In this document: positions 6,746-10,035 of the stretch, one piece after another
Layout: each line of letters starts with the position of its first letter
How positions within the stretch are numbered: the stretch's first letter is position 1
NCBI GenBank assembly: GCA_030831375.1
Contig: JAURLF010000005.1
Span: 1 to 10,035 of the forward strand
Direction of reading: 5' to 3'
Length of the DNA stretch: 10,035 nucleotides
Origin: Gaiellales bacterium
Lineage (GTDB): Bacteria > Actinomycetota > Thermoleophilia > Gaiellales > F1-60-MAGs149
Notes under the pieces: generated by a model
What the model was told of the DNA's origin: nothing
Databases searched by the model: none
Seen by the model: the letters and a program-made list of their open reading frames with translations, nothing else
Program-made: the position numbers and the translations under genes

Positions 6746-6747
6746 TA
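6742..6747 (-). promoter_or_regulatory. Candidate -10 box of prfA
   Basis: TAGGCT on the minus strand, 9 bases before the GTG at 6732, in a 38-base gap after yqhQ. It overlaps the 12-base palindrome at 6734-6745. The position would give a leaderless or near-leaderless prfA message. Here the TAG is also the in-frame upstream stop, so its conservation could have another reason. Confidence 0.35.
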
Positions 6748-6770
6748 CGCGCGGCGGGCCGGCGCGCGCC

Positions 6771-7706
6771 TCAGGCCATCACGTCGACGTCGGCCTCGGC
6801 GCGGCGGCGGCGGTTGAGCTCCTCGCGCGCGAGGACCGCGTCGAGGGCGGCGACCGCCACCTCGAGGTGCTCGGCGTCGGCGGGGCGCGTGGTCAGCCGC
6901 TGCAGGAGCAGGCCGGGCCAGAGCACGGCGCGCACGAGCGGGTTGGCGCCGTAGCGGCCGGCGAGGCGGATGACCTCGTAGGCGAGGCCGGCGATCACCG
7001 GCACGAGCAGGATCCGCGAGGCGATCACGAGCCACAGGTCGGGCCGGCCGACGAAGGCGAAGACGATGATCGCGATCACCATCACCCAGAGCAGGAACGC
7101 GGTGCCGCAGCGCAGGTGGATGCGCGAGTGCTGCGCCGCGGCCTCCGCGCTGCGCGGCGCGCCCGCCTCGAGCGCGTTGAGGGCCATGTGCTCGGCGGCG
7201 TGGAACTGGAAGACGCGGCGCAGGTCGGGCAGCAGCGACAGGACGAGCAGGTAGCCGATGAAGAGCGCGACGCGGATCAGGCCCTCGAGCAGCACGAACA
7301 GGAACGTGTCGTCGATCGGGACGAGGCTCGCGGCGACGCCGGGCACGACCTTGAAGAAGAGGATCGAGAAGACCAGCGCGCCGCCGAGCGCGATCGCGAT
7401 CTCCTTGCGGCCGAGCTCGCCGTCGGCCTCCCCCGCCTCGGCGCCGTCCGCGGCGTCGCGGTCCGTGGCCGACAGGCGCGCGGCGACGGACAGCGCCTTC
7501 ATGCCGATCACGAGCGACTCGCCGAGCGCGACGACGCCGCGCACCACGGGCCAGCGCAACAGCGGGCTGCGCAGGCCGATGGAGCGGGCGTCCTCGACGA
7601 CGGTGGTGATGCGCCCGTCGGGCCGGCGCACGCTGACGGCCCACGCCGACGGCGTGCGCATCATCACGCCCTCGACGACGGCCTGGCCCCCGACGGCGGC
7701 GCTCAC
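6771..7706 (-). CDS. yqhQ: DUF1385 membrane protein, YqhQ-like
   Basis: A 311-residue protein of the DUF1385/YqhQ family, whose biochemical role is not established. Seen: the family N-terminal signature GGQAVVEGVMMR (6-17) followed by a soluble segment; four hydrophobic helices at about 103-125, 134-159, 202-221 and 224-245; the family motif FQFHAAEHMALNALE (166-180) between helices 2 and 3, with H169, E172 and H173 that could bind a metal; and HLRCGT (197-202) at the entrance to helix 3. An acidic low-complexity linker (81-100) precedes helix 1 and the C-terminus is a charged helix. The GTG start at 7706 places the signature at the very N-terminus. The gene starts 19 bases after the rpmE stop. 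The rpmE-DUF1385-prfA/prmC order is also known from some Firmicutes, hinting at a link to translation. Confidence 0.9.
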   Translation of the reverse strand: MSAAVGGQAVVEGVMMRTPSAWAVSVRRPDGRITTVVEDARSIGLRSPLLRWPVVRGVVALGESLVIGMKALSVAARLSATDRDAADGAEAGEADGELGRKEIAIALGGALVFSILFFKVVPGVAASLVPIDDTFLFVLLEGLIRVALFIGYLLVLSLLPDLRRVFQFHAAEHMALNALEAGAPRSAEAAAQHSRIHLRCGTAFLLWVMVIAIIVFAFVGRPDLWLVIASRILLVPVIAGLAYEVIRLAGRYGANPLVRAVLWPGLLLQRLTTRPADAEHLEVAVAALDAVLAREELNRRRRAEADVDVMA

Positions 7707-7725
7707 GCGGGACCGCCCGTCCGGG

Positions 7726-7944
7726 CTACGCGCCGGCCTTGCCGGACTTCTTGGCGAGGCGCTTGTTGAAGCGCTCGACCCGGCCGCCGACGTCGATCAG
7801 CTTCTGGGTGCCGGTGTAGAACGGGTGGCAGGCGGAGCAGATCTCGACCGCGTAGTCGCCGCGCGTCGAGCGCGTTTCGAACGTGTTCCCGCAGGTGCAC
7901 GTGATCGTCACCACGGGGTAGTCGGGGTGCAGGTCCGCCTTCAT
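7726..7944 (-). CDS. rpmE: 50S ribosomal protein L31, zinc-binding type
   Basis: A 72-residue ribosomal protein at the subunit interface near the central protuberance. Seen: the four zinc ligands C16, C18, C36 and C39 in TCTCGNTF and EICSACHPFYTG, followed by KLIDVGGRVERFNKR, typical of L31 type A, and a lysine-rich tail. The zinc-binding (C+) form is the one that zinc-responsive bacteria replace with a cysteine-free paralogue under zinc limitation; no such paralogue is in this window. The ATG at 7944 is preferred because it gives the usual N-terminus (MKADLHPDY). The open frame continues upstream for over 100 codons, but that part does not resemble L31. There is no ribosome binding site; TACGGT lies 8 bases upstream. 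It is first of the leftward cluster. Confidence 0.97.
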   Translation of the reverse strand: MKADLHPDYPVVTITCTCGNTFETRSTRGDYAVEICSACHPFYTGTQKLIDVGGRVERFNKRLAKKSGKAGA

Positions 7945-7952
7945 CGCGCGGC

Positions 7953-7958
7953 ACCGTA
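7953..7958 (-). promoter_or_regulatory. Candidate -10 box of rpmE and the leftward cluster
   Basis: TACGGT on the minus strand, 8 bases before the rpmE ATG, with no ribosome binding site between. The layout suggests a leaderless rpmE message. No -35 match is seen at 16-18 base spacing. Confidence 0.4.
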
Positions 7959-8259
7959 GCAGGGCGCGGCGGGCGCCCGCGCCGGATGCCGCGGCGGGCG
8001 TCCGCCGGCCGCGAGCGGCCCGGGACGGCCCGGTCGCCGTGGCCACGATCGCGCGCATCCAGGGCACCCGATTCGGCCGGCCGAGCCCGGGGCTGACGTC
8101 CACCACGCGGGAGCAGGTCGAGCGCGACCGCCGGGTCGCGTCCGCGATCCGGGCGCTGCGGCGGTCCGGCGTCGAGGTCGACGGGCCGATCGCATCGACG
8201 CGCACGCCCACCGCGACGGTGCCCCGCAGCGCGCGCCCCCGCACGCCCAAAGGTTCGTC

Positions 8260-8265
8260 TACCAT
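8260..8265 (+). promoter_or_regulatory. Candidate -10 box of the glnT-like gene
   Basis: TACCAT fits TAnnnT and stands out as the most AT-rich patch of the divergent region (AAAGGTTCGTCTACCATGCC). It would give a leader of about 50 bases ending in the ribosome binding site. No -35 match is evident, so support is limited. Confidence 0.3.
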
Positions 8266-8311
8266 GCCTTTGCGCGCCCCCGCGGCGCACAGGAGCCCCG
8301 AGACCGAGGAG

Positions 8312-8316
8312 AGGAG
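8312..8316 (+). promoter_or_regulatory. Ribosome binding site deciding the GTG start of the glnT-like gene
   Basis: AGGAG inside the purine run GAGGAGAGGAG (8306-8316), five bases before GTG at 8322. It fixes this GTG as the start. Confidence 0.8.
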
Positions 8317-8321
8317 CGACG

Positions 8322-9686
8322 GTGGCCGCTAGCCCCAAGAACCGAGAGGAGGTGCGGCGCCGCGCGAAGGCCGACGGCATCGACTTCTTCTTCGCCCAGT
8401 TCGTCGACATGCACGGCAAGCCCAGCGCGAAGCTGGTGCCGGCCGAGCGCCTCGACATGCTGTTCGACGACGGCGCCGGCTTCGCCGGCTTCGCCGCCGG
8501 CCCGATCGGCCACACCCCCGCCTCGCCCGACATCGCAGCGATGCCCGACCCCGCGTCGTACACGCCGGTGCCGTTCAAGCCGGGCCTGGCCCGCTTCGCG
8601 TGCGACATCACGATCGACGGCGAGCCGTACAACTACTGCCCGCGCACGATCCTGAAGAACGCGCTGGCCCGCGCCGAGAAGCTCGGCTACCGGCTCAAGA
8701 TGGGCATGGAGCTGGAGTTCTTCCTGCTCAAGGAGCGCGACGGCCGGATCGTCCTCGCCGACGACCTCGACACGATGGAGCAGCCCTGTTACGACATCAA
8801 GGGCCTGACCCGCTCGTACGACTTCATCTCCCAGCTGTCCCGGAACCTCAACGCGCTCGGCTGGGGCAACTACGCCAACGACCACGAGGACGCCAACGGG
8901 CAGTTCGAGCTCAACTTCGAGTACGACGACGCCCTGCGCACCGCCGACAAGGCGATCTTCTTCCGCTACATGGTCCACGCGATGGCGCAGGAGCGGGGCC
9001 TGCTGACCACGTTCATGCCGAAGCCCTTCTCGAATCTGACGGGCAACGGCGGCCACCTGCACATCTCGCTGTGGGACAAGACCGGCAAGAGGAACCTGTT
9101 CGAGGACCCGAAGGACCCGCGCGGCCTGGGCCTGTCGAAGCTGGCCTACAGCTTCCTCGGCGGCATCATCGATCGCATGGAGGGCCTCACGGCCCTGTTC
9201 GCGCCGACGGTCAACTCGTACAAGCGGATGGGCGTCGGCGCCCCCACGTCGGGCGCCACCTGGGCCCCCGCCTACGCGACCTACGGCATGAACAACCGCA
9301 CGCAGGCGATCCGCATCCCGGCGCCCGGGCGGATCGAGATCCGCGCCGTCGACGGCTCCGCGAACCCGTACCTGGCCGCCGCGTCGCTGCTCGCCGCCGG
9401 CGTCGAGGGCATCGCCGCGAAGGCGAACCCGGGCGAGCCGAACCTCGACAACCTGTACGAGCTGACGCCCGACCAGATCCGCCGCAAGCGCATCAAGACG
9501 CTGCCGGCGAACCTGCTCGACGCGACGCGCGCCGCCGAGAAGGACAAGGTGCTGCGCGACTGGCTCGGCGAGATGGACGGCCGCCCGTACCTCGACTACT
9601 TCGCCGAGGTCAAGAAGGCCGAGTGGCAGGAGTGGCACACGCAGGTCTCCGACTGGGAGCTGCGCCGCTACCTGACCCTGTTCTAG
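8322..9686 (+). CDS. glnT: Glutamine synthetase superfamily enzyme, GlnT/type III-like; possible gamma-glutamyl-amine ligase
   Basis: An ATP-dependent ligase of 454 residues that joins glutamate to ammonia, or in close relatives to methylamine or another amine. Seen: N-terminal beta-grasp part with FVDMHGKPSAKLVPAERL (27-44); metal ligands E130 and E132 in MELEFF; E189 and E196 in DHEDANGQFELN; GNGGHLHISLW (241-251); NSYKRM (298-303), with substrate Arg R302; and the C-terminal RIEIRAVDGSANPYL (337-351). The N-terminal motif and overall size recall rhizobial GlnT and gamma-glutamylmethylamide synthetase rather than GlnA type I. At the flap position of E. coli E327 (GYEAP) this protein has Trp314 (ATWAP), so ammonium specificity is uncertain. 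It lacks the tyrosine-adenylylation motif in any form I recognise. It is divergent from rpmE and followed by a strong hairpin. Confidence 0.85.
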   Translation: MAASPKNREEVRRRAKADGIDFFFAQFVDMHGKPSAKLVPAERLDMLFDDGAGFAGFAAGPIGHTPASPDIAAMPDPASYTPVPFKPGLARFACDITIDGEPYNYCPRTILKNALARAEKLGYRLKMGMELEFFLLKERDGRIVLADDLDTMEQPCYDIKGLTRSYDFISQLSRNLNALGWGNYANDHEDANGQFELNFEYDDALRTADKAIFFRYMVHAMAQERGLLTTFMPKPFSNLTGNGGHLHISLWDKTGKRNLFEDPKDPRGLGLSKLAYSFLGGIIDRMEGLTALFAPTVNSYKRMGVGAPTSGATWAPAYATYGMNNRTQAIRIPAPGRIEIRAVDGSANPYLAAASLLAAGVEGIAAKANPGEPNLDNLYELTPDQIRRKRIKTLPANLLDATRAAEKDKVLRDWLGEMDGRPYLDYFAEVKKAEWQEWHTQVSDWELRRYLTLF

Positions 9687-9708
9687 GCCGCATCGGCCCC
9701 TCCCCCGC

Positions 9709-9758
9709 CCACGGGCGGCGGGTCCGCGCACGCGGGTGTGCGGACCCGCCACCCGTGG
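9709..9758 (+). terminator. Strong hairpin terminator after the glnT-like gene
   Basis: Long inverted repeat: left arm 9709-9731, right arm 9736-9758, four-base loop. It makes 23 stem positions with one C-A mismatch (9716/9751) and one G-U pair. It begins 22 bases after the stop codon. There is no U tract after it, as is common in very GC-rich bacteria. It probably separates the glnT-like gene from the next gene. Confidence 0.75.
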
Positions 9759-9762
9759 CTCT

Positions 9763-9789
9763 CCGTCATGTGCGCCAGTGCCATGACGG
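9763..9789. repeat. Inverted repeat, possible operator
   Basis: CCGTCATG (9763-9770) and CATGACGG (9782-9789) form a perfect 8-base dyad with an 11-base spacer. The right arm covers the candidate -35 of the following gene. This is a good position for a repressor such as a TetR-type regulator, but it could instead form a weak second hairpin. Confidence 0.45.
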
Positions 9790-9811
9790 CAGACCCGTCC
9801 TGCGGTAGCCT
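9783..9811 (+). promoter_or_regulatory. Candidate promoter of the acyl-CoA dehydrogenase gene
   Basis: ATGACG (9783-9788, four of six matches to TTGACA), a 17-base spacer, then TAGCCT (9806-9811) as -10. Transcription would start near 9818 and give a leader of about 64 bases. Confidence 0.5.
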
Positions 9812-9865
9812 TCACGCAGGAGCGCGGCCCTCCGGGGCCCGCCGAGGGGATTCCGCAGAGAAGCC

Positions 9866-9871
9866 AGGAGG
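9866..9871 (+). promoter_or_regulatory. Ribosome binding site of the acyl-CoA dehydrogenase gene
   Basis: AGGAGG, ten bases before ATG at 9882. It supports that start. Confidence 0.75.
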
Positions 9872-9881
9872 ACACGCCGAC

Positions 9882-10035
9882 ATGGCAGTAGCAGTGGAGA
9901 GCGCGAAGGCCGGACTCGATCCGATGTTCAACCCGGATTGGTTCCTGACCGACGAGCAGCGGGCGCTGCGCGAGCAGCTGATCGAGATCTGCGAGAAGGA
10001 GATCCGGCCGCACGCCGCCGAGAACGACGCCAATC
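9882..10035 (+). CDS. Probable acyl-CoA dehydrogenase, N-terminal fragment (cut by window end)
   Basis: Only the first 51 residues are present. After a variable leader of about 20 residues comes FLTDEQRALREQLIEICEKE (21-40) followed by IRPHAAENDA, the typical first helix of the acyl-CoA dehydrogenase N-terminal domain, where LT.EQ..LR and a following I.P.A.E.D pattern recur. These flavoproteins introduce a double bond next to the thioester of acyl-CoA substrates and pass electrons to electron-transfer flavoprotein. The catalytic base and FAD sites lie beyond the window, so the substrate class (fatty, branched-chain, glutaryl) cannot be assigned. ATG 9882 is supported by the upstream AGGAGG. 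It has its own candidate promoter after a terminator, so it probably heads a separate unit from the glnT-like gene. Confidence 0.75.
   Translation, partial: MAVAVESAKAGLDPMFNPDWFLTDEQRALREQLIEICEKEIRPHAAENDAN

Larger units (their letters stand above)
7945..8321. other. Divergent intergenic region between rpmE and the glnT-like gene
   Basis: A 377-base region carrying the outward-facing promoters of both units. Near the left end is the rpmE TACGGT box; near the right end are TACCAT (8260-8265, plus strand) and the strong glnT ribosome binding site. Between about 8039 and 8240 the plus frame starting with GTG at 8039 uses G or C at nearly every third position, as do real genes here, and encodes a short Arg/Thr/Pro-rich polypeptide with one helix-like segment. 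It has no ribosome binding site and no family that I recognise. The minus strand in the rpmE frame shares the same third positions, so the bias does not decide a strand. It is left unannotated as a gene. Confidence 0.5.

Noticed and set aside
5524..6954. Plus-strand open frame opposite prfA
   Set aside because: It is a shadow of prfA, with a repetitive Leu/Gly/Arg-rich translation and no start signal.
7945..8265. Upstream extension of the rpmE frame to about 179 codons
   Set aside because: L31 normally starts at MKADLHP, and the added part is Arg/Ser/Ala-rich without similarity to L31. The TACGGT box would lie inside it.
8259..10013. Minus-strand open frame of about 580 codons opposite the glnT-like gene
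   Set aside because: It is antisense to a firm gene and also runs through the terminator and promoter region. The translation is low-complexity Val/Arg/Glu/Ala.
1..10035. CRISPR arrays, tRNA or rRNA genes, insertion sequences, phage or defence genes
   Set aside because: No regularly spaced repeats, no cloverleaf candidates, and no transposase, integrase or defence motifs were noticed on reading either strand.

Overview
The window is one stretch of a very GC-rich bacterial chromosome. GC is strongly concentrated at third codon positions. The gene order on the minus strand, rpmE - yqhQ(DUF1385) - prfA - prmC - glyA - wecA-like - atpZ-like - atpI-like - atpB - atpE - atpF, is a variant of the rpmE/prfA/prmC/(sua5)/(glyA)/rfe/atp order known from Actinomycetota such as Streptomyces and Mycobacterium. 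This points to an actinobacterium. A deep lineage such as Thermoleophilia is a guess and is not proven by the sequence.

Layout. Positions 1 to about 7,944 are read entirely leftwards. In transcription order they hold ribosomal protein L31, a DUF1385 membrane protein, release factor 1, the methyltransferase that modifies release factor 1, serine hydroxymethyltransferase, a WecA/TagO-type sugar-1-phosphate transferase, and then the start of the F-type ATP synthase operon: two small accessory membrane proteins, subunits a and c, and the N-terminal part of subunit b, cut by the window edge. Several junctions overlap by 4 or 8 bases, which suggests translational coupling. A divergent region of about 377 bases (7,945-8,321) separates this cluster from a rightward glutamine-synthetase-superfamily gene of the GlnT/type III-like class. 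That gene is followed by a strong hairpin. A new rightward gene then begins, probably an acyl-CoA dehydrogenase, truncated by the window end.

How the genes fit together. L31, RF1 and PrmC serve translation and its termination; PrmC is expected to methylate the GGQ glutamine of the RF1 encoded just upstream. GlyA feeds one-carbon metabolism, WecA starts lipid-linked envelope glycan synthesis, and the atp genes build the proton channel and rotor of ATP synthase. The glutamine-synthetase-like enzyme and the acyl-CoA dehydrogenase look like separate transcription units.

This is mostly a conserved housekeeping region, and I see no mobile element, CRISPR, defence island or clearly new system. The points most worth a second look are: a recurring TAnnnT box 7-9 bases before four start codons that lack a good ribosome binding site (candidate leaderless mRNAs); an atpZ-like gene whose best-placed ribosome binding site leads to an ATC codon; a glutamine synthetase homologue with Trp where the ammonium-handling flap Glu normally sits; and the absence of sua5 from its usual place.
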